Below are positions 1 through 12,973 of a stretch of 64,000 nucleotides of DNA, piece by piece; within the stretch, counting starts at the first letter, position 1; each line of letters begins with the position of its first letter. The stretch spans positions 1,361,001 to 1,425,000 of the forward strand of contig NZ_LT222319.1 in the NCBI RefSeq assembly GCF_900074915.1, given 5' to 3'. The notes below the pieces were generated by a model, which worked only from the letters and a program-made list of their open reading frames with translations, ran no database searches and was not told the DNA's origin. The position numbers and the translations under genes were made by a program. This DNA comes from Pseudomonas cerasi (GTDB taxonomy: Bacteria; Pseudomonadota; Gammaproteobacteria; Pseudomonadales; Pseudomonadaceae).

Positions 1-5061
<5,061 letters not shown>

Positions 5062-5066
5062 GGCGC

Positions 5067-5378
5067 GTGTACAAGCTCGCCTTCTTCGTTCCGCCGAGCC
5101 ATGTGGACGAGGTCAAGAACGCCGTATTCGCTGCTGGTGCAGGGCGAATCGGCGCTTACGATCACTGCTCGTGGCAAGTGCTCGGCCAGGGCCAGTTCCG
5201 CCCGCTGGATGGCAGTCAGCCATTTATCGGGCAGAGCGGTGTGGTCGAGTCGGTAGAGGAGTGGAAGGTCGAGCTGGTCGTCGCTGACGAACTGATTCAG
5301 CACGTGGTGGAGGCTCTCAGGCAGAGCCATCCCTACGAAACGCCTGCTTATGAAGTATGGCGGCTGGCAGAGTTCTGA
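5067..5378 (+). CDS. Small NIF3/YqfO-type CutA-like domain protein
   Basis: This 103-aa protein resembles the PII/CutA-like insert domain found in NIF3-family (YqfO) proteins, here as a stand-alone protein. The features seen are the start YKLAFFVPPSHVDEVKNAVF, the glycine-rich GAGRIGAYDHCSW segment, and the end HPYETPAYEVWRL. The 'HPYE(T/E)PAY' ending is a family hallmark. It starts with GTG only 5 bases after the purL stop, which suggests co-transcription with purL; the AAGG at 5060-5063 would be a short-spaced ribosome binding site. The biochemical function is not established. It has no signal peptide and is probably cytoplasmic. Confidence 0.85.
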   Translation: MYKLAFFVPPSHVDEVKNAVFAAGAGRIGAYDHCSWQVLGQGQFRPLDGSQPFIGQSGVVESVEEWKVELVVADELIQHVVEALRQSHPYETPAYEVWRLAEF

Positions 5379-5384
5379 AGTTGG

Positions 5385-5434
5385 GCGCAGAGCGTCCGGA
5401 AATGCATCACCACGCTGGAGCGTGGGGACGATAA
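5385..5434 (+). repeat. Dispersed intergenic palindromic repeat, copy 1
   Basis: The element contains GCGCAGAGCGTCC and then CCACGCTGGAGCGTGG, each an inverted repeat, and ends in GGACGATAA. It begins 7 bases after a stop codon. The same element recurs at 54742-54793 with the same internal order, so it is a dispersed repeat family and not chance dyad symmetry. Confidence 0.75.
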
Positions 5435-5452
5435 CCATCGCTCAGAGTGTCT

Positions 5453-5477
5453 CGCGGGAGCGAGCTTGCTCGCGAAT
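5453..5477. repeat. REP-like palindrome
   Basis: The sequence CGCGGGAGCGAGCTTGCTCG followed by CGAA forms a short stem (GCGAGC/GCTCGC). It resembles the repetitive extragenic palindromes of fluorescent pseudomonads. It lies in the convergent gap between the NIF3-like gene and the L,D-transpeptidase gene and may help stabilise or end both transcripts. Confidence 0.6.
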
Positions 5478-5493
5478 GCGCAACGCCGTCTAT

Positions 5494-6057
5494 TCAGGGC
5501 CGAATTTCGATCATCGTCCCGTCTTTCACCAGATCCCATATTTCCCGCATGTCGTTGTTCTTCAGCGCGATGCAGCCGTTGGTCCAGTCCAGCGTGTGGA
5601 AATACCATTCCGGATACTCTTCATCCACCGGTGTGCCGTGGATCATGATCATGCTCCCCGGTTTTACGCCTGCGGAACGTGCGCGTGCCGAGTCCGAGAT
5701 ATTCGGGTAGGAAATGTGCATCGACAGGTTGTAGTTATTGCTGGGCTTGCGCCAGTCGAGCCAGTAGAAACCTTCCGGCGTGCGTTGATCGCCTTCCTGC
5801 AGCTTGGTGCCCTTGGGGTTCTTGCCCAGTGAGATTCGGTAGGTCTTCAATGCCTCGCCACCGCTGATCAGCTGCAATTGGCGCACCGACTTTAGCACCA
5901 GCACCTTGTCGATAGGCTTGCTGGCGATACTCTCGGTATTGATGACCTTGTTATTGATGATTTTCTGTTCGCTGCCCTTGGGCACGATAGTTTGAGTAAA
6001 CGCGGCCTGCGAAAGCGGCATGAACGACATGCAAAAGAGTGCGAGCAACCAGCGCAT
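5494..6057 (-). CDS. L,D-transpeptidase family protein (YkuD domain)
   Basis: YkuD-domain enzymes make or remodel 3-3 peptidoglycan cross-links, or attach proteins to peptidoglycan, in the periplasm. This 187-aa protein has a clear signal peptide (MRWLLALFCMSFMPLSQA, then AF). The YkuD domain (about 45-185) carries the catalytic signature: IHGTP with His at about 140, and a second His at about 154 before TNGCIAL, whose Cys (about 162) is the nucleophile. The domain is a single minimal one with no LysM or SPOR module. It converges with the upstream NIF3-like gene and is followed on the same strand, further upstream, by the Nudix gene at 6119, with 61 bases between. The exact substrate cannot be told from sequence. 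Confidence 0.92.
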   Translation of the reverse strand: MRWLLALFCMSFMPLSQAAFTQTIVPKGSEQKIINNKVINTESIASKPIDKVLVLKSVRQLQLISGGEALKTYRISLGKNPKGTKLQEGDQRTPEGFYWLDWRKPSNNYNLSMHISYPNISDSARARSAGVKPGSMIMIHGTPVDEEYPEWYFHTLDWTNGCIALKNNDMREIWDLVKDGTMIEIRP

Positions 6058-6118
6058 TACGATTTCCCTGAAGATACTTCTTTAACAAAAGCGCCGATGT
6101 TGTGTGCGACCCTGGCTT

Positions 6119-6670
6119 TCAGGTGTCCAGCAACGGACGTGACGGGGGAAGGGCGCTGGTATGAACCGGGTAGGTCTGCCGACGCCGATCCGCAAAGAAG
6201 TATTCTAGGGTACGCCCGACTGTCATGAAAGCCAGGTCCGACCACGGAATGTCGGCTTCGTCGAATAACTGCACTTCCAGGCTCTCGATGCCTGCGGCGA
6301 ATGCCTCATTCGCCATCTCCCCGCGATAGAACACATGCACCTGATTGATATGCGGCACATCGATCAAGGTGTACAGATGCAGTTCGCTCAGGGTGGCGCA
6401 GGCTTCTTCCATGGTTTCGCGCCGTGCAGCCTGTTCGATGGTTTCGCCGTTTTCCATGAAACCGGCCGGCAGCGTCCAGAAACCCAGGCGCGGCTCGATG
6501 GCCCTGCGGCACAGCAGGACCTTGCCGCCCAACGTCACCAGGCAGCCCGCAACGATGTTCGGGTTCTGGTAATGAACGGTGTGGCAATGCTCGCAGACAT
6601 AGCGCAAACGGCTGTCGCCTTCGGGAATGCGCTGGATAACAGGGTTGCCGCACTGGCTGCAAAATTTCAT
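6119..6670 (-). CDS. Nudix hydrolase with N-terminal zinc ribbon
   Basis: Nudix enzymes hydrolyse nucleoside diphosphates linked to another moiety. This 183-aa protein starts with a zinc ribbon (MKFCSQCGNPV... then YVCEHCHTVHY: two CxxC pairs) and continues with a Nudix domain. The Nudix box reads GFMENGETIEQAARRETMEE, followed by ACA, so all metal-binding Glu residues are present. The glycine near the end of the consensus box is replaced by Cys. The zinc ribbon resembles that of NudC, but the NADH-specific SQPWPFPxS motif is absent, so NADH pyrophosphatase activity should not be assumed. The start ATG at 6670 fits the ribbon directly. Confidence 0.9.
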   Translation of the reverse strand: MKFCSQCGNPVIQRIPEGDSRLRYVCEHCHTVHYQNPNIVAGCLVTLGGKVLLCRRAIEPRLGFWTLPAGFMENGETIEQAARRETMEEACATLSELHLYTLIDVPHINQVHVFYRGEMANEAFAAGIESLEVQLFDEADIPWSDLAFMTVGRTLEYFFADRRRQTYPVHTSALPPSRPLLDT

Positions 6671-6820
6671 GGGATCAGTCGATAGTGAACGCAGTCGCTA
6701 TCTTGGCCTGTCGTGCGGCGGCTCGGCAACCCTCAGTATGACCGGAGTTGTCCTACAAGGGCTTGGGCGCAGCGTTGCTTTGGTGCATGATGCCAGACAG
6801 GCAACAAATCGAGATTTCCC

Positions 6821-7417
6821 ATGCTGGATGAGCTACTTCGCCGTGTAGTCAGTCATACGCCAGAAACCCTCGACTCGGATCGACAATTCCCCGAGGCGGC
6901 TGTTCTGGTGCCGATTACCCGCAGCGAGCAACCCGAGCTGATTCTGACCCTGCGCGCCAGTGGCCTGTCGACGCATGGCGGTGAAGTGGCGTTTCCGGGT
7001 GGCCGCCGCGACCCGGGCGACCCCGATCTGATTTTCACGGCGTTGCGCGAAGCCGAGGAGGAAATCGGCCTGCCTCCCGGGCTGGTCGAGGTGATCGGGC
7101 CTTTGAGTCCGCTGATTTCCAAGCACGGTATCAAGGTCACGCCTTATGTGGGGGTGATACCTGACTTCGTCGAATACCAGCCCAATGACGGCGAGATCGC
7201 TGCCGTATTCAGCGTGCCGCTGGAGTTCTTTCGTCAGGACACGCGCGAGCACACTCACCGTATAGATTACGAAGGCCGCAGCTGGTACGTGCCCAGTTAC
7301 CGTTATGGCGAGTACAAGATCTGGGGGCTTACCGCGATCATGATCGTCGAGCTGGTCAACGTGCTGTACGACACCAGAATCAGCCTGCATCATCCGCCCG
7401 AACGCTCGACGATCTGA
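6821..7417 (+). CDS. CoA pyrophosphatase-type Nudix hydrolase
   Basis: The 198-aa protein belongs to the NudL/PCD1 group, which hydrolyses CoA and CoA derivatives to 3',5'-ADP and 4'-phosphopantetheine. The diagnostic parts are LILTLRASGLSTHGGEVAFP followed by GGRRDPGD (the CoA-Nudix signature just before the Nudix box) and the box residues ALREAEEEIGLPP. It lies 66 bases upstream of the gamma-carbonic anhydrase gene on the same strand, with DUF1289 after that, so the three probably form one transcription unit. The ATG at 6821 has only a weak Shine-Dalgarno (AGA) but gives the family length. Confidence 0.9.
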   Translation: MLDELLRRVVSHTPETLDSDRQFPEAAVLVPITRSEQPELILTLRASGLSTHGGEVAFPGGRRDPGDPDLIFTALREAEEEIGLPPGLVEVIGPLSPLISKHGIKVTPYVGVIPDFVEYQPNDGEIAAVFSVPLEFFRQDTREHTHRIDYEGRSWYVPSYRYGEYKIWGLTAIMIVELVNVLYDTRISLHHPPERSTI

Positions 7418-7486
7418 GTCGCTGGCACCTGAAGCGTCACTGTTTATAGTTCGTCCCCATGAGTACGACCCGCCCGAGGAGGCTGC

Positions 7487-8011
7487 ATGAAATTTCGCCT
7501 GGGAGAATCCCGTGTCCAGACCGATCCGCAGAGCTGGGTGGCTCCCAATGCGACGCTGATCGGCAATGTCAGGCTCGAGGCCGGCGCGAGTGTGTGGTTC
7601 AACGCGGTGTTGCGTGGCGACAACGAACTGATTCACATCGGTGAAAACAGTAATGTGCAGGACGGCACGGTGATGCACACCGACATGGGCTCGCCGCTGA
7701 GTATCGGCAAAGGCGTGACCATCGGCCACAACGCCATGCTGCATGGCTGCAGTGTTGACGACTACAGCCTGATCGGCATCAACGCGGTCATCCTCAACGG
7801 GGCGAAGATCGGGAAATACTGCATCATCGGCGCCAATTCTCTGATCGGAGAAAACAAGGTCATTCCTGATGGTTCGCTGGTCATGGGGACACCGGGTAAA
7901 GTGGTGCGCGAACTTACCGATGTGCAGAAGCAGATGCTGGAAGCCAGCGCAGCCCATTACGTACACAATGCCCAGCGTTACGCCCGTGACCTAGCGGTGC
8001 AGGAAGATTGA
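7487..8011 (+). CDS. Gamma-class carbonic anhydrase family protein
   Basis: The 174-aa protein is a left-handed beta-helix (hexapeptide repeat) protein of the YrdA/PaaY/CaiE type, expected to form trimers. Repeats such as [20 protein letters not shown] and [15 protein letters not shown] run through residues 20-140. The three zinc-ligand histidines are present in VMHTD, IGHNA and MLHGC. The proton-shuttle glutamates of archaeal Cam are not obvious, as in many of these homologues, so carbonic anhydrase activity is likely but not certain. The start is preceded by GAGGAGG-like bases (cgaggaggctgc). The stop overlaps the ATG of the next gene by one base. Confidence 0.92.
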   Translation: MKFRLGESRVQTDPQSWVAPNATLIGNVRLEAGASVWFNAVLRGDNELIHIGENSNVQDGTVMHTDMGSPLSIGKGVTIGHNAMLHGCSVDDYSLIGINAVILNGAKIGKYCIIGANSLIGENKVIPDGSLVMGTPGKVVRELTDVQKQMLEASAAHYVHNAQRYARDLAVQED

Positions 8012-8229
8012 TGAGCACTGATACCCCGATCGAAAAGCCGGTCCGCTCCCCCTGTGTGAGTATTTGTGCACTGGATGAGCAGGATATATGCACCGGTTGC
8101 CAGCGAACCGTCACCGAGATCACCCGCTGGAGCCGCATGAGCAACGACGAGCGGCGTGTCGTGCTCGGCCTGTGCGACGAGCGCGCCAGAGCCAGCGGCC
8201 TGATGTGGACGGTTGGCGGGGCACGCTGA
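8011..8229 (+). CDS. DUF1289 domain-containing small cysteine-rich protein
   Basis: This is a 72-aa protein. Its core reads SPCVSICALDEQDICTGCQR, then TVTEITRWSRMS, matching the DUF1289 pattern C-x3-C-x(6-8)-C-x2-C-x-R-T-x2-E-I-x2-W. The four cysteines suggest metal binding, which is inferred. The function is unknown. The ATG overlaps the stop of the carbonic anhydrase-like gene by one base, so the two are probably translationally coupled. A TTG three bases further upstream is a less likely start. Confidence 0.9.
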   Translation: MSTDTPIEKPVRSPCVSICALDEQDICTGCQRTVTEITRWSRMSNDERRVVLGLCDERARASGLMWTVGGAR

Positions 8230-8242
8230 TGTTCTGATGGCC

Positions 8243-8311
8243 TTGTAGCCGCGAACAAGTTTGCTCCTACAGGTTATCCGCGAGCTTTTGTAGGCGCGAA
8301 CTTGTTCGCGA
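8243..8311. repeat. Pair of REP-like palindromes
   Basis: The first element, 8243-8272, has TGTAG/CTACA outer arms around GCGAACAAGTTTGC. The second, 8290-8311, contains the perfect 7-bp stem CGCGAAC/GTTCGCG (8295-8310). The two are about 20 bases apart, the layout of paired REP elements in Pseudomonas. Nothing else is recognisable between the DUF1289 gene and 8432 apart from this pair. Confidence 0.65.
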
Positions 8312-8431
8312 AGAGGGCGGTGCAGTCGATGCATTTGCTACGTCAGGAATAACGCTTTCGTTTTCGCTTGGGCGCGGCTCTTGCCCGTGTTTGCTATCAT
8401 TGCCGCTCGCTTGCACAGGCCCAAACCCTCC

Positions 8432-8899
8432 ATGCTTTTCCTGATCGCTTACATCAGCAGTGTCGTGCTGATCAACTTCGCCTTTTCCAGTGCGCCGCAC
8501 CTGGACATGATCTGGTCTGCCTGGGGCGGGCTGGTGTTCGTGTTGCGGGACATGGTGCAGATTCGCTTTGGCCATGGCGCGATCATTGCCATGCTGGTGG
8601 CGCTGGTCCTGTCCTATGTCACCAGCGACCCCACCATCGCACTGGCCAGCGCCACGGCGTTTGCGGTTTCCGAATGCATTGACTGGCTGGTGTTCAGCAT
8701 TACCAGGCGTCCGTTGCGTGATCGGTTGTGGATCAGCTCGGCACTCAGCATTCCGCTGGATACCTTTATCTTCTTCGGCATGATCGACGCCCTGACAGCG
8801 CCGGTCGTGCTCACCGCGCTGCTATCGAAGTTCGCTGGCGTGACCATTGTCTGGATGATCATGGCCTGGCGGGCGCGCAACAGTGCGTGTCCGGGCTGA
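8432..8899 (+). CDS. VUT family (YhhQ-like) membrane transporter, short form
   Basis: The 155-aa integral membrane protein has about five hydrophobic segments and the Vut_1/YhhQ-like element TAFAVSECIDWLVFSITRRP, then LRDR, with the conserved Glu and Asp. The E. coli homologue YhhQ imports queuosine precursors (preQ0/preQ1) and is about 220 aa, so this is a short member of the family and its substrate is uncertain. An upstream in-frame ATG at 8381 would add 17 residues that are not hydrophobic; the ATG at 8432 followed by MLFLIAYISS looks like the natural start. No preQ1 riboswitch was seen upstream. Confidence 0.7.
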   Translation: MLFLIAYISSVVLINFAFSSAPHLDMIWSAWGGLVFVLRDMVQIRFGHGAIIAMLVALVLSYVTSDPTIALASATAFAVSECIDWLVFSITRRPLRDRLWISSALSIPLDTFIFFGMIDALTAPVVLTALLSKFAGVTIVWMIMAWRARNSACPG

Positions 8900-9002
8900 G
8901 CGCCCATTTGCCGGGGCTTCGTGGTAAATTGCGCGCCTTTCTCCACAGCGGTTGCTTGCATACGGCGGGCAGCCCTCGACATCTGCTTCACGAGGACCTG
9001 AG

Positions 9003-10184
9003 ATGACTCAAATCGGAACTCCACTGTCGCCCACCGCGACGCGCGTACTGTTCTGCGGCAGCGGCGAACTGGGCAAGGAAGTCGTGATCGAGCTGCAGCG
9101 CCTTGGCGTTGAAGTGATCGCTGTTGACCGTTACGAGAACGCGCCGGCCATGCAGGTCGCGCATCGCAGCCATGTGATCAACATGCTCGACGGCGCAGCA
9201 CTGCGCGCAGTCATCGAGGCCGAGAAGCCGGATTTCATCGTTCCGGAAATCGAAGCCATCGCCACCGCGACGCTGGTTGAGCTTGAGGCCGAAGGCTTCA
9301 CTGTGATCCCGACCGCACGCGCCGCGCAACTGACCATGAACCGCGAAGGCATTCGTCGTCTGGCGGCTGAAGAGCTGAAGCTGCCGACCTCGCCTTACCA
9401 CTTTGCCGACACTTTCGAGGCGTACAGCAAGGCGGTCGAAGACCTCGGTTTCCCGTGCGTGGTCAAGCCGGTCATGAGTTCTTCGGGCAAGGGGCAGAGC
9501 CTGCTCAAGAGCACCGATGACATACAGAAAGCCTGGGACTACGCGCAAGAGGGCGGTCGCGCCGGCAAGGGTCGCGTCATCGTCGAAGGGTTCATCGACT
9601 TCGATTACGAAATTACCCTGCTGACCGTGCGTCACATCGGTGGCACCACGTTCTGCGCGCCGGTTGGGCATCGTCAGGAAAAGGGCGACTATCAGGAGTC
9701 CTGGCAGCCGCAGGCTATGAGCCCTGTTGCGCTGGCAGAGTCCGAGCGTGTTGCCAAGGCGGTGACCGAGGCATTGGGTGGGTGCGGGATGTTTGGCGTC
9801 GAACTGTTCATCAAGGGCGATCAGGTGTGGTTCAGCGAAGTCTCGCCGCGCCCGCATGACACCGGTCTGGTGACGTTGATTTCTCAGGACCTGTCGCAGT
9901 TTGCCCTTCACGCACGCGCGATTCTTGGCCTGCCGATTCCGTTGATCCGCCAGTTCGGCCCTTCGGCGTCGGCAGTGATTCTGGTCGAAGGCCAATCCAC
10001 GCAAACCGCTTTCGCCAACCTTGGTGCTGCGCTGGCCGAGCCCGACACCGCATTGCGTCTGTTCGGCAAGCCGGAAGTCAACGGTCAGCGGCGCATGGGT
10101 GTTGCCCTGGCGCGTGACGAGTCCATCGAAGCCGCCCGTGCCAAGGCCACTCGTGCCTCGCAGGCAGTCGACGTCAAGTTGTAA
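9003..10184 (+). CDS. purT: Formate-dependent phosphoribosylglycinamide formyltransferase (GAR transformylase 2)
   Basis: PurT makes formyl-GAR from GAR, formate and ATP, the folate-independent alternative to PurN in purine synthesis. The 393-aa ATP-grasp protein has an N-terminal nucleotide-binding-like segment ([20 protein letters not shown]), the ATP-grasp phosphate loop in [12 protein letters not shown], and the metal-binding region [20 protein letters not shown] followed by PHDTG. The ATG at 9003 gives the family length; an in-frame upstream start at 8952 would add 17 atypical residues. The TAAATT at 8925-8930 followed by GCGCGCC may be its -10 region. It converges on the MFS transporter gene. 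Confidence 0.97.
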   Translation: MTQIGTPLSPTATRVLFCGSGELGKEVVIELQRLGVEVIAVDRYENAPAMQVAHRSHVINMLDGAALRAVIEAEKPDFIVPEIEAIATATLVELEAEGFTVIPTARAAQLTMNREGIRRLAAEELKLPTSPYHFADTFEAYSKAVEDLGFPCVVKPVMSSSGKGQSLLKSTDDIQKAWDYAQEGGRAGKGRVIVEGFIDFDYEITLLTVRHIGGTTFCAPVGHRQEKGDYQESWQPQAMSPVALAESERVAKAVTEALGGCGMFGVELFIKGDQVWFSEVSPRPHDTGLVTLISQDLSQFALHARAILGLPIPLIRQFGPSASAVILVEGQSTQTAFANLGAALAEPDTALRLFGKPEVNGQRRMGVALARDESIEAARAKATRASQAVDVKL

Positions 10185-10194
10185 GGCTCACGCC

Positions 10195-10237
10195 GCAGGC
10201 GGCAAGAAACAACGCTGCGCGTATTCTTGCCGCCTGC
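10195..10237. terminator. Strong hairpin between convergent purT and MFS genes
   Basis: A perfect 14-bp inverted repeat (GCAGGCGGCAAGAA / TTCTTGCCGCCTGC) with a 15-base loop lies 11 bases after the purT stop and 20 bases from the stop of the opposite gene. There is no T tract on either side, so it may act as a shared 3' stabiliser or bidirectional end point and not as a classical intrinsic terminator. Confidence 0.6.
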
Positions 10238-10256
10238 ATTCACCATGACCTCAACG

Positions 10257-11567
10257 CTATAGCTCGCTGTCCCGCGTTTCCTTCAGGCTCAACACCGCCA
10301 GCACGCTGATCAGCGCTGCTGCAGACACATACCCGCCCACCCAGCTCAGGCCACCCATCGCCACCAGTTTCTGGGCGAAGAAGGGGGCGACCGACGCTCC
10401 GACGATTCCGCCCAGATTGTAGGCTGCCGATGCGCCGGTATAGCGAACCTGTGTCGGGAACAGCTCCGGTAGTAGCGCGCCCATCGGGGCGAACGTGATG
10501 CCCATCAGAAACAATTCGATGCACAGAAACAGCGCCACAGCCCAGGTGCTGCCGTGGGTCAACAGTGGCTCCATGGTGAAACCTGACAGGATCGCCAGCA
10601 CGCCACCCGCAATCAACACCGGCTTGCGCCCGAAGCGATCGCTCGCCAATGCAGCCAGCGGTGTGGCCGCCGCCATGAACAGCACCGCAAAGCACAACAG
10701 CCCCAGGAACGTTTCCCGGGTATAGCCCAGCGTGGCCACGCCGTAGCTCAACGAAAACACCGTCGAGATATAAAACAGTGCGTAGCAGACCACCATCGAC
10801 GCCGCACCGAGCAGCATGGGTTTCCAGTGCTGACCGAAGGTTTCCACGATGGGCAGGCTGACCCTTTGATGGCGAGCCATGGCCTTGGCGAAGACGGGTG
10901 TCTCTTCAAGCTTCAGACGCACGTACAGTCCGACCATGACCAGTACGGCACTGAGCAGAAAGGGAATCCGCCAGCCCCACGCGCGGAATTGTTCGTCATT
11001 GAGGGTCATTGCCAGCGTCAGAAACAGGCCGTTGGCGGCGAGAAAGCCGATTGAAGGGCCCAGTTGCGGAAACATGCCGAACCAGGCGCGCTTGCCTTTC
11101 GGGGCATTCTCGGTCGCCAGCAGTGCCGCGCCACCCCATTCGCCACCCAGGCCAAGCCCTTGGCCGAAGCGCAGCACGCACAACAGAATCGGCGCCCATG
11201 CCCCGATCGTCGCGTAGCCTGGCAATACGCCGATCAGTGTGGTGCAGATCCCCATCAACAGCAGCGAGGCCACCAGCGTCGACTTGCGCCCGATCCGGTC
11301 GCCGAAGTGACCGAACAGCGCCGACCCCAGAGGGCGAGCGAGAAAGGCGATGCCGAAGGTCAGAAATGACGACAGCATCTGTGCAGTGCCCGACGTCTGT
11401 GGAAAAAAGACCGGACCGATCACCAGAGCGGCGGCGGTGGCATAAACGTAAAAGTCGTAGAACTCGATGGCCGTGCCGATGAAGCTGGCCGTAGCGACGC
11501 GGGTCGTCGAATTCACCGGCTTTGCGGGCGCGTCGTGATCTTCACGAGAGAGCGGGGTGCTGGTCAT
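10257..11567 (-). CDS. MHS-family MFS transporter (metabolite:H+ symporter type)
   Basis: The 436-aa protein has 12 predicted transmembrane segments. Its start, ATASFIGTAIEFYDFYVYAT, is typical of metabolite:H+ symporters (ShiA, KgtP, ProP relatives). The MFS loop 2-3 motif is GHFGDRIGRKSTLVAS, and FGQGLGLGGEWGGAALLATE is the family's TM4/5 signature. A second DRFGRKP motif marks the start of the C-terminal half. The ATG at 11567 gives a normal family start; an in-frame start at 11747 would add 60 residues without MFS character. The substrate cannot be assigned; organic acids or aromatic acids are usual. Confidence 0.88.
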   Translation of the reverse strand: MTSTPLSREDHDAPAKPVNSTTRVATASFIGTAIEFYDFYVYATAAALVIGPVFFPQTSGTAQMLSSFLTFGIAFLARPLGSALFGHFGDRIGRKSTLVASLLLMGICTTLIGVLPGYATIGAWAPILLCVLRFGQGLGLGGEWGGAALLATENAPKGKRAWFGMFPQLGPSIGFLAANGLFLTLAMTLNDEQFRAWGWRIPFLLSAVLVMVGLYVRLKLEETPVFAKAMARHQRVSLPIVETFGQHWKPMLLGAASMVVCYALFYISTVFSLSYGVATLGYTRETFLGLLCFAVLFMAAATPLAALASDRFGRKPVLIAGGVLAILSGFTMEPLLTHGSTWAVALFLCIELFLMGITFAPMGALLPELFPTQVRYTGASAAYNLGGIVGASVAPFFAQKLVAMGGLSWVGGYVSAAALISVLAVLSLKETRDSEL

Positions 11568-11713
11568 GCGGATTCCCTGACAGTCGACTCGCCGGTCGGC
11601 AAGGACCGTGTCCGGCAAGCATGTATTTATTGTGATTGTGGGTGCAGCGTCGAGCAGAGTAACCCGAATGGGTCGAGAGGCAAGGATGGGGCGATCTATT
11701 TGAAGGCAGACAT

Positions 11714-12961
11714 TTATTTGAAAGTGCGGACCAGCGTGTTCTGCCACATGGCGACACGCTTGACGCGGTTGTCCTCGGTTTCGAGGATTTCCAGCCGGTA
11801 AGGCCCTATTTTCAAGCAGACTGGAGCGTCCGGGATGGTTTCCAGTGCCTCGGTAACCAGCCCGTTGACGGTTTTCGGACCGTCTGAAGGCAGGTGCCAG
11901 CCAAGGCTCTTGTTCAAGTCGCGAATGGACGCTGCGCCTTCGACTTCAAGACGCCCGTCGTCCTGTTGTTTGACGTGCGGATTATCCAGCCGCTGCTCGC
12001 TTTCGAACTCGCCGACAATCTCTTCGAGAATATCCTCGAGAGTGACGATGCCCAGCACTTCGCCGTATTCATCGACCACCACGCCGAGACGCCGTTGCTG
12101 TTTGTGGAAATTCAGCAACTGCAACTGCAATGGTGTGCTTTCCGGCACGAAATAAGGCTCGTAGCAGACCGCCAGCAACTGCTCTTTGGTCAACGTGCCC
12201 TTGGGCAGCAGGTGGCTGATGTCACGGGTATTGATGACGCCTTGCACCTGATTGATGTCGTTGTGATAGACCGGCAGGCGCGTGTGCCGTGAAATGATCA
12301 GGCGTTCGATGATCATTTCCATGGGGTCATCGAGGTTGACGCCATCCACTTCGTTGCGCGGGATCAGGATGTCATTGACCGTAATGCTGTCCAGCGCACG
12401 AATGCCTGACAGCACGCTGGCGCGCGGAGAGTATTCCTGGGCAGCATCGTTGCGCGGGTTATTTTGCGTGTCGTCTTCGAAAGCCTGATCCTGCTGTTGT
12501 ACGGCGCGAGACAGGAAGGGACGCAGCAGTGTCTTGGCCAGAACATTGAACACGTAGGCCAGCGGCCAGACGATCTTCATCGGAATGCGCAGCACACTGT
12601 TGCCCAGCAGCAGCGTCGAGACAGGGTGGCGGTTCGCCAGGCGGCGGGGCATGTATTCGGCGAAGACCAGCATGATGCTCACGGTAGCGAGCCAGGCCAC
12701 GGTGGGACCGTTGTAGAACCAGTAACTGGCGGCGATAAGCGTGGCGATGACAGTGATCAGTACCCTGATCAGGGTATTGCCCAGAATCAGGCTGTTCAGG
12801 TTGAACGCCAGCTCGGGAAGCGGTGCCGACTTTTCCGGGCGGCTGGCGGCGCGCATCACCTTGACTTGATGATGAGCAGCCTCGACTGCGGTCAGCAGGC
12901 CGGCCCACAGCAGTAGTAGGGCGAGGACACCGAGCAACGGGCCCAGGGGCAGATTATCCAT
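11714..12961 (-). CDS. CNNM/CorC-HlyC family transporter-associated protein (DUF21 plus CBS pair)
   Basis: The 415-aa inner-membrane protein belongs to the group of E. coli YfjD/YtfL and the eukaryotic CNNM proteins, linked to Mg2+ or cobalt efflux and ion homeostasis. An N-terminal DUF21 membrane domain (about 1-150, with WAGLLTAVEAAHHQ and the LVFAEYMPRR loop) is followed by a CBS pair (about 195-320; DILIPRNEVDGV and GVVVDEYGEVLGIVTLEDIL) and a C-terminal CorC_HlyC domain (about 335-410). The acidic stretch EDILEEIVGEFESE is typical. It lies 12 bases downstream of ypjD on the same strand, an operon arrangement seen widely in Pseudomonas next to ffh. Confidence 0.92.
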   Translation of the reverse strand: MDNLPLGPLLGVLALLLLWAGLLTAVEAAHHQVKVMRAASRPEKSAPLPELAFNLNSLILGNTLIRVLITVIATLIAASYWFYNGPTVAWLATVSIMLVFAEYMPRRLANRHPVSTLLLGNSVLRIPMKIVWPLAYVFNVLAKTLLRPFLSRAVQQQDQAFEDDTQNNPRNDAAQEYSPRASVLSGIRALDSITVNDILIPRNEVDGVNLDDPMEMIIERLIISRHTRLPVYHNDINQVQGVINTRDISHLLPKGTLTKEQLLAVCYEPYFVPESTPLQLQLLNFHKQQRRLGVVVDEYGEVLGIVTLEDILEEIVGEFESEQRLDNPHVKQQDDGRLEVEGAASIRDLNKSLGWHLPSDGPKTVNGLVTEALETIPDAPVCLKIGPYRLEILETEDNRVKRVAMWQNTLVRTFK

Positions 12962-12973
12962 GATCAGGGCCCG

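Noticed and set aside
6119..6670. Cys in place of the last glycine in the Nudix box as a sign of inactivation
   Set aside because: The metal-binding Glu residues are intact, and related zinc-ribbon Nudix proteins tolerate EEACA at this place, so it is not a reliable sign of loss of function.
8401..8431. preQ1 riboswitch upstream of the VUT gene
   Set aside because: No match to the conserved loop and A-rich tail of preQ1-I, nor to a preQ1-II layout.
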